DNA of 20,290 bases. Source: Puniceicoccales bacterium (lineage in GTDB: Bacteria > Verrucomicrobiota > Verrucomicrobiia > Opitutales > UBA953). Both the position numbers and the translations under genes were made by a program. This document shows positions 1 through 8,010 of this stretch, piece by piece (within the stretch, counting starts at the first letter, position 1; each line of letters starts with the position of its first letter). The notes beneath the pieces were generated by a model. It searched no databases. It saw only the letters and a list, made by a program, of their open reading frames with translations, and was not told the DNA's origin. The stretch is from NCBI GenBank assembly GCA_031279675.1, contig JAITIB010000067.1:1-20290 (forward strand). Direction: 5' to 3'.

Positions 1-60
1 CCGGTCTTGTCGCTTCGCTCGGAACAGACGCCGACACTCGGAGGGCGTTTTGTATTTGCG

Positions 61-105
61 AAACGGATCCGGGAAAGCTCGGCGACTAAAGTCGCCGTTC
101 CGTTT
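61..105. repeat. nested intergenic palindrome (outer and inner stem)
   Basis: Seen directly: an outer pair AAACGGA (61-67) / TCCGTTT (99-105) encloses an inner pair CGGCGAC (80-86) / GTCGCCG (91-97) with a TAAA loop. No credible gene covers it; the only open frame here (7-192) has low-complexity, non-protein-like content. The two-level symmetry suggests a dispersed palindromic repeat rather than a terminator, because no T-run follows on either strand. That it is multi-copy in the genome is inference. Confidence 0.55.
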
Positions 106-140
106 GTGTCCGCGCCCGCGTTTTTCCTGAAATTCCTCCG

Positions 141-209
141 CCGCCAACGCGCGTGGCGGTTGGACCAGCCCCAACGGGGCGCCATGCGATAGCCGGGGCA
201 ACGCCCCGG
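141..209. repeat. cluster of three GC-rich hairpins (REP-like)
   Basis: Three palindromes lie in a row: CCGCCA/TGGCGG (141-146 with 154-159), GCCCC-AAC-GGGGC (168-180) and a 7-bp stem CCGGGGC-AAC-GCCCCGG (193-209). The last two share an AAC loop, so they look like related units of one element. None is followed by a T-run. The cluster lies about 80 bases upstream of aroB and, with 61-105, fills most of the leading intergenic region. It resembles the REP-type repeats of many high-GC bacteria. Copy number cannot be judged from this window. Confidence 0.55.
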
Positions 210-288
210 GATTTGGGAAAGCATTTATTTTCGTCGTCTTTTCCATCCTTTCCGCTGTTGCATAAGATGGGTTGAAAATGGCGGGGGG

Positions 289-1428
289 ATGGCCTTTGTT
301 CGCGGCATGACTTGCAATAATAGCACGATCTCGGTGTCGCTTGGCGCGCGGGCTTATCCTATTCATATCGGGGCGGGGGTGCGCGAGGTGTTTCTTGGCG
401 CGCTTGATCGGTTGCGCGGGGGGGGGCGCGCCGTTTTTGTTGTGACGAGTCCGGCGGTTGTGCGTGCGCAGGCGTTGTTGTTTGAGGGGATTCGCGCCGT
501 TGGTGCGGTTGTCCATGTGGTTTCCTGTGATGGGGAGGGGGCGAAGCGTGCGGTGGAGCTTGAGGCGCTGTGGGAGGCATTGGCGGTGGGGTGTGTGGAT
601 CGCGGGGGTGTGGTGGTTGCGGTTGGCGGGGGTGTGGTTGGCGATCTGTCCGGGTTTGCCGCGGCGACTTACTTGCGCGGGGTGGATTTTATCCAGGTTC
701 CCACGACTTTGCTGGCGATGGTGGACAGTGCGGTTGGGGGGAAGACTGGCATTAATCTTGGGGCGGGGAAGAATCTTGCCGGGGCGTTTCACCAGCCTGT
801 CGCGGTTTACGCTGACACGGGTTTGCTGGCGACGCTGCCGCCGAGGGAGTTTTCCGCGGGGATGGCGGAGGTGATCAAGACGGGTTTGCTGGGGGATGCG
901 GCTTTGTTTGCGCGGTTGTGCGGGGCGGGGCCCTTGCGCTGGGATCATCCGGCGTTGGAGGGTGTGATCCGGCGGTGTTGCGAGATCAAGGCTGTCGTGG
1001 TGGGTGCTGATGAGCGCGAGACTGCGGGCGGGGAGGGGGGACGCGCGTTGCTGAATCTTGGGCACACTTTCGGGCATGCGATCGAGAATGTCGCGGGATA
1101 TGGCGAGTATCTTCATGGCGAGGCGGTGGCGGTCGGCCTTGTGCTGGCGGCGCGGCTTTCGGTTGAGCTTGGGTTGGTCGGGCGGGATGTGGTGGCGTCG
1201 GTTGCCGGGGTGTTGCGGGCCAATAATCTGCCTTTGGCGTTGCGCCGGGAGTTGCCTGTGGGGGCCTTGCTGGAGGCGATGCGACGGGACAAGAAGGCGC
1301 GTGGTGGCGCCATGCGTTTTGTGGTGCTTCGTGCTGTTGGCGAGGCGGGCATGTGTCTTGTTGACGATGAGGTGTTGCTTGCGCGTGTTCTTGGTGCGGC
1401 GCATCTTGAGCCGGTTTTTTTCGCATGA
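289..1428 (+). CDS. aroB: 3-dehydroquinate synthase
   Basis: Converts DAHP to 3-dehydroquinate, the second step of the shikimate pathway, using NAD+ and a divalent metal in the cytoplasm. The NAD-binding glycine stretch is at about residues 111-119 (GGGVVGDLSG), followed by PTTLLAMVDSAVGGKTGINL (138-157). Active-site residues in GMAEVIKTG include E194 and K197. The second metal-binding segment is NLGHTFGHAIEN with H262 and H266, then H279 in YLHGEA. At 379 residues it is slightly longer than most AroB proteins because of an N-terminal extension. The start could instead be the ATG at 307; neither start has a clear ribosome binding site, only a G-run abutting 289. The stop overlaps the lysA start in an ATGA, which implies translational coupling. 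Confidence 0.95.
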   Translation: MAFVRGMTCNNSTISVSLGARAYPIHIGAGVREVFLGALDRLRGGGRAVFVVTSPAVVRAQALLFEGIRAVGAVVHVVSCDGEGAKRAVELEALWEALAVGCVDRGGVVVAVGGGVVGDLSGFAAATYLRGVDFIQVPTTLLAMVDSAVGGKTGINLGAGKNLAGAFHQPVAVYADTGLLATLPPREFSAGMAEVIKTGLLGDAALFARLCGAGPLRWDHPALEGVIRRCCEIKAVVVGADERETAGGEGGRALLNLGHTFGHAIENVAGYGEYLHGEAVAVGLVLAARLSVELGLVGRDVVASVAGVLRANNLPLALRRELPVGALLEAMRRDKKARGGAMRFVVLRAVGEAGMCLVDDEVLLARVLGAAHLEPVFFA

Positions 1429-2693
1429 ATCCGACGCAGATCCTTTCGCCCGAGCTTGCGCGTTCCGTTGCCTTGCGCCACGGCACGCCGGTTTATGTTT
1501 ATTCGCAGGCCGCGTTGGAGCGGCAGGCGCGCGCCGCGCTGGCGTTTCCCCATGCGGGCGGGCTCACGGTTCGTTTTGCGATGAAGGCGTTGCCCACTGC
1601 CGCGGTGCTGCGGTTGTTTGACGGGGCGGGGTTGCATTTTGACGCGAGTTCCGGGCATGAGGTTTGGCGTGCGTTGCGCGCGGGGATTGCGCCGGCGAAG
1701 GTTTCTCTGAGCACGCAGGAGTTGCCTGCCGAGGTTGCGGAGTTGCTCGCCGCGGGGGTCCGCGTCAACGCGTGTTCGCTGGCGCAGCTTGAGACGCTCG
1801 GGCGGCTGTGTCCGGGTTCGCCGGTGGGTGTGCGACTCAATCCCGGGCGTGGCTCGGGGGGCACTGGCAAGACCAATGTCGGCGGGCCCGATGCTTCTTT
1901 TGGGATCTGGCATGAATACACGGATGCGGTGCGCGAGGGTGCGCGCCGGCATCGTTTGGAAATTGTCCGTGTTCACACGCATATCGGTTCCGGGAGTGAT
2001 CCTGGGGTGTGGCAGGAGGTGGCGCGGGCGAGCCTTTCTCTTGTGCGCGAGTTTCCCGGGGTGCGCACGCTGAATTTGGGCGGGGGCTTCAAGGTGGCGC
2101 GTGTTGCGGAGGAGACGGGGACGGATCTTCGGGCGGTTGGCGCGCCTGTGAGGGCTGCCTTTGAGCGGTTTGCGGAGGAGACGGGGAGGGCGCTTCATCT
2201 GGAAATTGAGCCGGGCACTTATCTTGTCGCGAATTGTGGCGTGCTGCTTGCGCGTGTGCAGGATATCACGGACACGGGCTTGGGGGGGCGGTGTTTTCTC
2301 AAGCTTGACACGGGGATGACGGAGCTTCTGCGCCCGACGCTTTATGGGGCGCAGCATCCGCTGGAGATTGTTCCTGCCGATGCCGGCGCGGGCGGGGATG
2401 TTCCGGGGTGCGACTACGTTGTTGTCGGGCATTGTTGCGAATCGGGCGACTTGGTCACGTGCGCGCCGGGGATGCCGGAGGTGCTGTCGGCGCGCCGGTT
2501 GCGGCAGGCGCAGCCGGGGGATTTGTGCTTGATCGGGGGGGCGGGGGCGTATTGCGCGGCGATGAGTGCGAAGAATTACAATAGTTTCCCGGAGGCGCCC
2601 GAGGTGCTTGTCGGCGTGGACGGTGTGCCGCGTTTGATCCGCCGGCGCCAGACGCTGGAGCAGATGGTCCAGAATGAGCTGGAGGCGGGGTAG
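1425..2693 (+). CDS. lysA: diaminopimelate decarboxylase (PLP fold-type III)
   Basis: Decarboxylates meso-diaminopimelate to lysine, the last step of lysine synthesis. The PLP lysine is K54 in FAMKALPTAAVL. Also visible are HIGSG (186-190), the phosphate-binding LNLGGGF (216-222), EPGTYLVANCG (262-272), RPTLYGAQHP (303-312), the CES motif of the dimer active site (338-340) and GAYCAAMSAKNYNS near the C-terminus. The 422-residue length is normal. It starts inside the aroB stop (4-base overlap), so the two genes form one operon. One oddity is NSFPEAPEV where most family members have an NSRPR-type sequence, so the substrate preference (diaminopimelate versus another basic amino acid) is less certain than the fold. 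Confidence 0.9.
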   Translation: MNPTQILSPELARSVALRHGTPVYVYSQAALERQARAALAFPHAGGLTVRFAMKALPTAAVLRLFDGAGLHFDASSGHEVWRALRAGIAPAKVSLSTQELPAEVAELLAAGVRVNACSLAQLETLGRLCPGSPVGVRLNPGRGSGGTGKTNVGGPDASFGIWHEYTDAVREGARRHRLEIVRVHTHIGSGSDPGVWQEVARASLSLVREFPGVRTLNLGGGFKVARVAEETGTDLRAVGAPVRAAFERFAEETGRALHLEIEPGTYLVANCGVLLARVQDITDTGLGGRCFLKLDTGMTELLRPTLYGAQHPLEIVPADAGAGGDVPGCDYVVVGHCCESGDLVTCAPGMPEVLSARRLRQAQPGDLCLIGGAGAYCAAMSAKNYNSFPEAPEVLVGVDGVPRLIRRRQTLEQMVQNELEAG

Positions 2694-2715
2694 GGGGTCC
2701 GTTGCCCCGGTGGGG

Positions 2716-3777
2716 TCAGGCGGCGGGGCGTTGGTGGATGCGGGCGAGGGCCCATGCGGCATGTTCGGCGAGCATGGGTGAGGTGGTGTGGGTGGCGGCG
2801 TGAAATTGTTTGAGGGCGGGCAGGTCGGTGGCGTCGCCTGTGTTGCCGAGGACGACGCAGGCGTTGCGCTGCCAGCGGATCAGGCCGAGGCGTTTGAGAG
2901 GGGTTCCGGAGAAGCGGGTGTCGAAGGTCTCCTGTGTCCATGCGAGTGTGTCGCGCAGTGGGGCGGGGAGCGGGCGCGGGGTGAATCCGGGGTCGGTGGT
3001 GGGTGTTGCCCGGCGCGCCCAGGGGCAGACCTCGATGCAGGTGTCGCAGCCGAATATGCGGGCGCCCATCGCGGGCCGCAGTTCGGTGGGGATGGGGCCG
3101 TGGTGTTCGATGGTGAGATAGGCGAGGCAGCGGCGGGCGTCGAGGTGCGCGGGGGGGGAGAGCGCCTGGGTGGGACATGCGTGGTGGCAACGTGCGCAGG
3201 GGCCGCAACGGTTGGGGTGGGGTGGGTCGGGGGGGAGCGGGAGGGTGGTGAAGATGGTGCCGAGGAGGAGCCAGGGGCCGTGTTCGGGGTTGATGAGCAG
3301 GGTGTTTTTGCCCTGCCAGCCGGCGGTGGTTTGGGCGGCGAGGACTTTTTCCATTACGGGCGCGGTGTCCACGCTGGGGCGTTGCTGTCCGCCGAGGTCG
3401 CGCATGGCGGCGCAGAGTTTTTTGAGGCGTTTGAGGAGCAGCTTGTGGTAATCGGGGCCGAGGGCGTAGCGGGCGAGGGTGTATCCGGTGGCGTCGGGGC
3501 GTTGATAGTAGTTTGCTCCGAGGATGAGGATGCTGCGGGCGGCGGGGAAAAATGCGGGAGGGGCGAGGCGGCGTTCGTTGTTGCGTTCGAGCCAGCCCAT
3601 GCCGGCGTGGCAGCCGTTTCCAATCCAGCGGATGTAGTGGCTGCGGGCGGGTTGGGGGAGCGGGGCGGTGGCGTCGGCCACGCCGAGGAGGTGCAAATGG
3701 TGGGCTTGGGCGAGGGTGTGCAGCCGGGCTCTGTGCGGTGTTCCGGGTGGCGGTGGCGTCGCTAATGTTTGATCCAT
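2716..3777 (-). CDS. queG: epoxyqueuosine reductase
   Basis: Reduces epoxyqueuosine to queuosine in tRNA, the last step of Q biosynthesis, using cobalamin and two 4Fe-4S clusters. The N-terminal cobalamin-binding half contains RYALGPDYHKLL with the conserved D109, then GWQGKNTLLIN (153-163). The ferredoxin part has C191, C194, C197 and C201-P, with C244, C247 and C251-P in FGCDTCIEVCPW. A HEAT-like C-terminal tail follows. The frame stays open far upstream, but residues before MDQTL are low-complexity antisense of rnhC, so I place the start at 3777, giving 353 residues, a normal QueG length. It overlaps the rnhC stop by 16 bases, implying coupling, and converges with lysA with a 22-base gap. 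Confidence 0.93.
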   Translation of the reverse strand: MDQTLATPPPPGTPHRARLHTLAQAHHLHLLGVADATAPLPQPARSHYIRWIGNGCHAGMGWLERNNERRLAPPAFFPAARSILILGANYYQRPDATGYTLARYALGPDYHKLLLKRLKKLCAAMRDLGGQQRPSVDTAPVMEKVLAAQTTAGWQGKNTLLINPEHGPWLLLGTIFTTLPLPPDPPHPNRCGPCARCHHACPTQALSPPAHLDARRCLAYLTIEHHGPIPTELRPAMGARIFGCDTCIEVCPWARRATPTTDPGFTPRPLPAPLRDTLAWTQETFDTRFSGTPLKRLGLIRWQRNACVVLGNTGDATDLPALKQFHAATHTTSPMLAEHAAWALARIHQRPAA

Positions 3778-4772
3778 GGAGTTTTCGGCATGGGGGGCTC
3801 GAGTCCGCGGCATTCGTAGGCGGTGCGGAAGTGGAGCTTGGCGAAGCGGATGAGGACTTCGGGCCCGTGGGTTTCCACCAAGCGGGTGCCGGCGGCCTTG
3901 GCGGGCGCGCCGGAGCCCTTGGGGAGGGGGATGCCGGCTTCGTCGGAGAGTTTTTTGAGCGCGCGCACGTAGGTGGCGCGGGCGACGATGGAGGCTGCCG
4001 CGACGACGGGGTCGCTTTCGGCCTTGGTGCGCATTTGGAGGTCGAATTGGATTTTGCGCCGTTTGAGCTCGCGTTGCACGAGGGGTGTCTTGGTGAACTG
4101 GTCGAGAAGGCCCCATGCGGGGCGTTTGCCGTGCTCGGCCTCAAAGCGCGGGAGGCAGTCCTCAAGGGCGGTGGCGTGATACCAGGCGAGCATTTGGTTG
4201 AGGTTGTTGTTGAATTTTCCGTAGAGCTCGTTGTATTTGGCCATGCCGGTGGTCATGACCTTGATGATCACGCCGGGGGTTTTGCGGATTTTTTCCTCAA
4301 GGTCGAGGATGGCCCTGTCTGTGGTGACGGTTTTGGAGTCGCGCACGCCGGCGCTTTTCCATGCGCCGACCATGTCCGTGGTGGCGATGACGCAGGCGGT
4401 GACAAGGGGGCCGAAGAGGTCGCCTTTGCCGGATTCGTCGAGCCCGGCATGGTCTTGGAACCATTCGGGGTGGTGCACTTCATCGTAGCCGAGGAGGGCC
4501 GTTCCGGTGATTTCAGGTTCGAGGACGTTGGTGACGAAGTCCTCGGTTTTTTTTCCGGCAATGACGAGTTTGCCGCTGGTGTAGGCGACGAGGTTTACCT
4601 TGTCGTCCTTGTAGGCGAACTGGCTGTAGGCGACGGGGAAGGGGACCCAGAACTTTTTCCGGCACCAAGCCTGCAATTTTTGCATCTGTTCCGGTGTGAG
4701 CGCGATGGTGTAGCTGGCGCGGGGCGCCGGGGTGGCGGCGTTGGTGGAGAGGGTGTTTTTCCTGGAGAGCAT
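3762..4772 (-). CDS. rnhC: ribonuclease HIII
   Basis: Cleaves the RNA strand of RNA:DNA hybrids. The N-terminal ~90 residues form the TBP-like substrate-binding extension typical of RNase HIII (YTIALTPEQMQKLQAWC from residue 21). The catalytic domain begins with GLDESGKGDLFGPLV, giving the metal ligands D112 and E113. VRDSK (143-147), LLDQF with D224 and AESDPVVAAASIVAR with D254 complete the RNase H II/III active site. The length of 336 is normal. The ATG at 4772 is the only one before residue 30. It lies 40 bases downstream of the PEP-CTERM gene on the same strand with no clear terminator between, so read-through is possible. queG follows immediately. Confidence 0.94.
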   Translation of the reverse strand: MLSRKNTLSTNAATPAPRASYTIALTPEQMQKLQAWCRKKFWVPFPVAYSQFAYKDDKVNLVAYTSGKLVIAGKKTEDFVTNVLEPEITGTALLGYDEVHHPEWFQDHAGLDESGKGDLFGPLVTACVIATTDMVGAWKSAGVRDSKTVTTDRAILDLEEKIRKTPGVIIKVMTTGMAKYNELYGKFNNNLNQMLAWYHATALEDCLPRFEAEHGKRPAWGLLDQFTKTPLVQRELKRRKIQFDLQMRTKAESDPVVAAASIVARATYVRALKKLSDEAGIPLPKGSGAPAKAAGTRLVETHGPEVLIRFAKLHFRTAYECRGLEPPMPKTPWIKH

Positions 4773-4812
4773 GGGGTTTGCACAATGGGGGTGCGGGCGG
4801 CGCCCTCAACCC

Positions 4813-7119
4813 TCAAAAGGGCTTGGGGCGCGTCTTTCTGCGGCGCAGGAGGGCGAGCGTGAGGGCGCCGAGCCCGGCAAGCAGGCCGTAGGTTGCGGGC
4901 TCGGGGATGATGTAGCTGTCGTATTGGACGAGGTAGAGTGTGTTGTTGAACGCGGAGAGTTCGAAGATGCCGCCATTGATGCGCAGGTCGTCGTCGGTGA
5001 GGCCAAAGGCGGTGGCGATGGAGGTGGAGTCGGCGAATGCATGCTTGAAGCCTTCGATGAGGGTGAATGAGGCGTAGCTTGTGTCGGTGAGCACCTCGCT
5101 CCACTGGCTTGTGTCGAATTGCATCCGGGGGGTGATGACCGGGACGAATGTGGCGCTGTTGGGCAGGGCGAGCCGTCCGGACTGCCGGTTTTCGGGGGTG
5201 GTGCCGGCGAGCTCGAAGACGAGGGTGGCGCCGGGGTGGATGGTGATGGCTTGTTCTGTGTTGATGGTGAGCGCCCCGGTGTTGTTGCCGTTGGCGAGCA
5301 GGCGCAGGGTGGCCCCGTCGTGCACTTGGAGCTTGTGGGCGTTCACACGCGTGCCGCGTTCCCCGGCGAGCGTGGCGGTGCCGGCGAGGGTGAAGGTTTG
5401 CGCCGGGGCGCTGCCGCTCATGCCGTGGGTGGCGCCGTCATTGAGGACGAATGCGCCGTCATACACGGTTGTCTCGGCGTAAACGTTGTTGCGGGTGCCA
5501 TGGAATATTACGGTCCCCGGGCCTGTTTTGTTGATGGTGGCGGTGTTGATCCGGGTGTCGCGTCCGCCGGTGATTGGGTCGTGGAAGTGGATCGTTCCTG
5601 TGCCTTGCGTGTCGAGGGTGAGGAGTCCGTTGCCTTGGAAGTGGATGGCGTTGGACGTGCCGGGGGTTGTGGTGTTGGACGGGGTGTAGGTGGTGTCGTT
5701 GATTTTTGTGAAGGCGACATTGTGGTAGTTGTCTTTGAGCACGATGTCGCCTGTGCTGTCGGCTTTGAGTGTGACGCTTCCGCCGACGCGCGTGGTGTTT
5801 TCACTGTGGAATGCGGCGATGTAAATGGCGCCGCCTTCATTTTCGGACAGGTTGCCTTCGAGACGGCTTCCGGGCCCCAAGCTGATGCTTTTGGCATAGT
5901 TGGGATCGCTGTAGCCGACGTAAATGGCGCCGCCGTGGCTGGTGTGCTGGACGCCTCCCGTTTGGGCGGAGAGGACGTAGTTGTTGGTGAACTCGACGGC
6001 TTTTTCGAAGACGATGCTGTAGTGTCCTTCAAGGAGACCTTCCGTGTTGCTGTATTTCCCGGAAAGGGTGATGGCGCCGCCGAAGGCGGATCCCTTGTAG
6101 TTGTCAGAATTGGAGCCGATGGCGCGGTTCCCGGAGAAGCGTGCCGTTTCCTTGAATTTTATGTCCACGCGCCCGTTGTAGCAACCCACGTTGATGGCGC
6201 CGCCGTGCTTCATGTAAGTGTTGTCGCCTTGGGCGTAGTTGTCGATGAACTCGGCCCGGACGTGGAAGACGCTCTCCGCGTTGTCGCCCCAGTAGTCGAT
6301 GGCGCCTCCGAAGTTGCCGGCGGCGTTGTTGTCAAAAACGACCTTTCCGTCTCCGTTTGGCGTGGCGGTGAAATACATGCCCATGTATGTGCCCGCCCAG
6401 ACGCTTGCGGAATTGCTTGCGTCGCCAACGGTGAGTGCGCCCCCGTATCTCTGGGTTGTGTTGCCGACAAAGGTGGTGTCGCCCTGGAATGTGAGCGTGG
6501 AATTGTTGCCGTGGGTTCCGAGGACGCCCGCGCCATCGTCCTGACCCGTGTTGCCTGCGAAGATGACGCCGATGGCGCCGCCCTTGACGGTGAGATTGCT
6601 GCCGTTGTTCGCAATCCCGATTGCTCCCGCCTCACGCGTGCCGGTGCCCTTGAAATTGGAAAAGATGCTCCCTTCAAGGTTCAGGATCATTTGCGTGTTG
6701 GCGTCGCCGTGAAAGAGTCCGTTTGCCGAAGAGTAGCTGGCGGCGTTGCCAATCACCTCGGTATCCAGCAGGGTGAAGTTGTGAATTCCGCCGCCGCCAT
6801 AGTTTATCCACGAGCCGTTTCCGCTTTGAGTGATGCGGTAGTTGTCCCCGGCTCCGTTGTCTGAGACGATGGTGATGTTGGAGTCCGTGTTCCCCTTGAT
6901 GCTGGCGTTGTTGCCCGACCAGACCGCATTGCCCTTGAGGAAAAAGGTCGCGTTTCTGCTGTTCGAGTCGATGTAGTTGCCAAGGTTCCATCCTGCCTGG
7001 ATGTCGATGGCATTGATTTTTGGGGGCGTTCCAGCCACTGGCAGGATTGCGGCAGCGGCAAGCAGGAGCGGCTGGCAGAGAGGACGTGTGGTGGGCAGTT
7101 TGGATGTATTTTTATTCAT
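4813..7119 (-). CDS. Pmp-repeat beta-helix surface protein with PEP-CTERM anchor
   Basis: A predicted secreted, surface-anchored protein of 768 residues. It has an N-terminal signal peptide (about 1-30, hydrophobic core LLLAAAAILPVAG) and a long Gly/Asn/Thr-rich beta-helix body. The body carries Pmp-type repeats: FxxN at 187, 217, 262, 291, 328 and 377, and GGA[IL] at 226, 271, 306, 347, 396 and 429. A passenger-associated transport-type repeat lies at about 532-566. The end is PEPATYGLLAGLGALTLALL (739-758) followed by RRRKTR, a textbook PEP-CTERM exosortase signal. No C-terminal autotransporter barrel is present, unlike chlamydial Pmps. The frame could extend 13 codons to a TTG at 7158, but that reading would cover the palindrome region and the ATG at 7119 gives a clean signal peptide. 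The exact role is unknown; adhesion or extracellular matrix is inference. Confidence 0.85.
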   Translation of the reverse strand: MNKNTSKLPTTRPLCQPLLLAAAAILPVAGTPPKINAIDIQAGWNLGNYIDSNSRNATFFLKGNAVWSGNNASIKGNTDSNITIVSDNGAGDNYRITQSGNGSWINYGGGGIHNFTLLDTEVIGNAASYSSANGLFHGDANTQMILNLEGSIFSNFKGTGTREAGAIGIANNGSNLTVKGGAIGVIFAGNTGQDDGAGVLGTHGNNSTLTFQGDTTFVGNTTQRYGGALTVGDASNSASVWAGTYMGMYFTATPNGDGKVVFDNNAAGNFGGAIDYWGDNAESVFHVRAEFIDNYAQGDNTYMKHGGAINVGCYNGRVDIKFKETARFSGNRAIGSNSDNYKGSAFGGAITLSGKYSNTEGLLEGHYSIVFEKAVEFTNNYVLSAQTGGVQHTSHGGAIYVGYSDPNYAKSISLGPGSRLEGNLSENEGGAIYIAAFHSENTTRVGGSVTLKADSTGDIVLKDNYHNVAFTKINDTTYTPSNTTTPGTSNAIHFQGNGLLTLDTQGTGTIHFHDPITGGRDTRINTATINKTGPGTVIFHGTRNNVYAETTVYDGAFVLNDGATHGMSGSAPAQTFTLAGTATLAGERGTRVNAHKLQVHDGATLRLLANGNNTGALTINTEQAITIHPGATLVFELAGTTPENRQSGRLALPNSATFVPVITPRMQFDTSQWSEVLTDTSYASFTLIEGFKHAFADSTSIATAFGLTDDDLRINGGIFELSAFNNTLYLVQYDSYIIPEPATYGLLAGLGALTLALLRRRKTRPKPF

Positions 7120-7159
7120 TGTTAATATATATTTTTTGTTAATCTTGCTTTTATTCAAC

Positions 7160-7201
7160 TGAACAATCGTTCAGCATCCAATCGGGCTGAACAATTGTTC
7201 A
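7160..7201. promoter_or_regulatory. paired palindromic operator-like sites
   Basis: Two copies of TGAACAATyGTTCA lie 41 bases or more upstream of the PEP-CTERM start. TGAACAATCGTTCA (7160-7173) is symmetric except for one pair and extends to a 16-base CTG...CAG palindrome. TGAACAATTGTTCA (7188-7201) is a perfect 14-base palindrome. Their centres are 28 bases apart. They sit between the terminator of the upstream operon (7241-7278) and the PEP-CTERM gene, exactly where its promoter must lie. This is the arrangement of a dimeric repressor or activator binding as a pair of dimers. The regulator is not identifiable here. The leader between 7120 and 7158 is unusually AT-rich for this DNA. Confidence 0.65.
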
Positions 7202-7240
7202 ATGAATGCGCTTTGGCAAGTGCTTTTTTGGGATCGGGGG

Positions 7241-7278
7241 AAAAAAAATGCGTCCGGTAAATCCTGTGTCACCGGACG
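7241..7278 (-). terminator. rho-independent terminator of the sugar transferase operon
   Basis: On the minus strand an 8-bp stem CGTCCGGT / ACCGGACG (7271-7278 with 7251-7258) with a 12-base loop is followed, after CA, by eight T (7248-7241). It lies about 85 bases past the sugar transferase stop and separates that operon from the PEP-CTERM gene. Confidence 0.8.
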
Positions 7279-7362
7279 GGTGGCGGAAACGCCCGGTGAG
7301 GCTTGCCCGCGTTTTTCCGGAAAGTCCCCGTCAGTCCCTGCACGGGCCCATGCCCGGCGCGC

Positions 7363-8001
7363 TTACTCCCCGTTTCCGGCGCAATCCCGGGTTTTGTCTC
7401 CGCCAACCTGTGTGCCGAGAAACTCGGGCATGGTTGCGTGGTTGGCAGCCGAGATGTCGTCGCGGCGGATGACCTTGGCCACGGTCATCAGGACAATTTT
7501 CACATCCAGCCGGAAGCTACGATTGTCCACATACCAGACATCGTATTCGAACTTCTTTTCCCACGAGAGCGTGTTGCGCCCATTCACCTGCGTCCAGCCC
7601 GTGATTCCTGGCGGCACCTCATGGCGCCGCGCCTGTTCTGGAGTGTAGCGTGACAAATATCGGGGCAGTAACGGACGCGGACCCACGACGCTCATGTCCC
7701 CCCTGAGCACATTCCAAAACCCGGGGAACTCGTCCAGACTCGTCCGGCGCAGAAAATTGCCCAGTGGCGTGATGCGTTCCTTGTCCGGCAACAGCTTTCC
7801 CCCGGCATCGCACGCGTCTGTCATCGTCCGGAATTTCACCATCTTGAACAGGCGCCCGCCTTTGCCCGGACGCTCCTGGACAAACAGGACAGGGGTGCCG
7901 AGACGCCACCGCACGAGCACCGCAAGCAGCAACAGCGGAACACTGCCCAAGGCAAGGACGGCGCTCGCGAAAAGAATGTCGAAAAGACGCTTGGGATACA
8001 T
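7363..8001 (-). CDS. PglC/WcaJ-type phosphoglycosyl transferase (bacterial sugar transferase)
   Basis: Transfers a sugar-1-phosphate from a UDP-sugar to undecaprenyl phosphate at the inner membrane, the first membrane step in making a surface glycan or glycoprotein oligosaccharide. It is the minimal monotopic form of 212 residues: one N-terminal re-entrant hydrophobic segment (about 8-33), then FVQERPGKGGRLFKMVKFRT (40-59), the catalytic Asp-Glu pair D90-E91 in RTSLDEFPGFWNVLRGDMS, VGPRPLLP (106-113), GITGWTQVNGRN (132-143) and the VWYVDN segment (155-160) typical of the short PglC-like group. It starts 9 bases after the DUF4838 gene, so the two are cotranscribed. No other glycan genes (glycosyltransferase, flippase, acetyltransferase) lie nearby, which makes it an orphan. 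Its substrate sugar cannot be named. Confidence 0.9.
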   Translation of the reverse strand: MYPKRLFDILFASAVLALGSVPLLLLAVLVRWRLGTPVLFVQERPGKGGRLFKMVKFRTMTDACDAGGKLLPDKERITPLGNFLRRTSLDEFPGFWNVLRGDMSVVGPRPLLPRYLSRYTPEQARRHEVPPGITGWTQVNGRNTLSWEKKFEYDVWYVDNRSFRLDVKIVLMTVAKVIRRDDISAANHATMPEFLGTQVGGDKTRDCAGNGE

Positions 8002-8010
8002 GGCCGGGTT

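Noticed and set aside
7..192. 61-codon open frame at the left edge
   Set aside because: It reads through palindromic repeats, has no recognisable protein character and lacks a start signal.
2705..2715. CCCC-GGT-GGGG hairpin between the convergent lysA and queG stops
   Set aside because: It is only four base pairs with no T-run on either strand, too weak to call a terminator.
2788..4862. Long plus-strand open frames opposite queG and rnhC
   Set aside because: They are antisense shadows with Gly/Ala/Val-rich sequence created by the codon bias of the true minus-strand genes, whose motifs are clear.
5119..6864. 581-codon plus-strand frame opposite the PEP-CTERM gene
   Set aside because: The opposite strand has a signal peptide, repeats and a C-terminal anchor; the plus-strand product has no domain logic.
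7120..7158. Exact -35/-10 promoter boxes for the PEP-CTERM gene
   Set aside because: Several AT-rich hexamers fit poorly or with wrong spacing; I could not choose one honestly.
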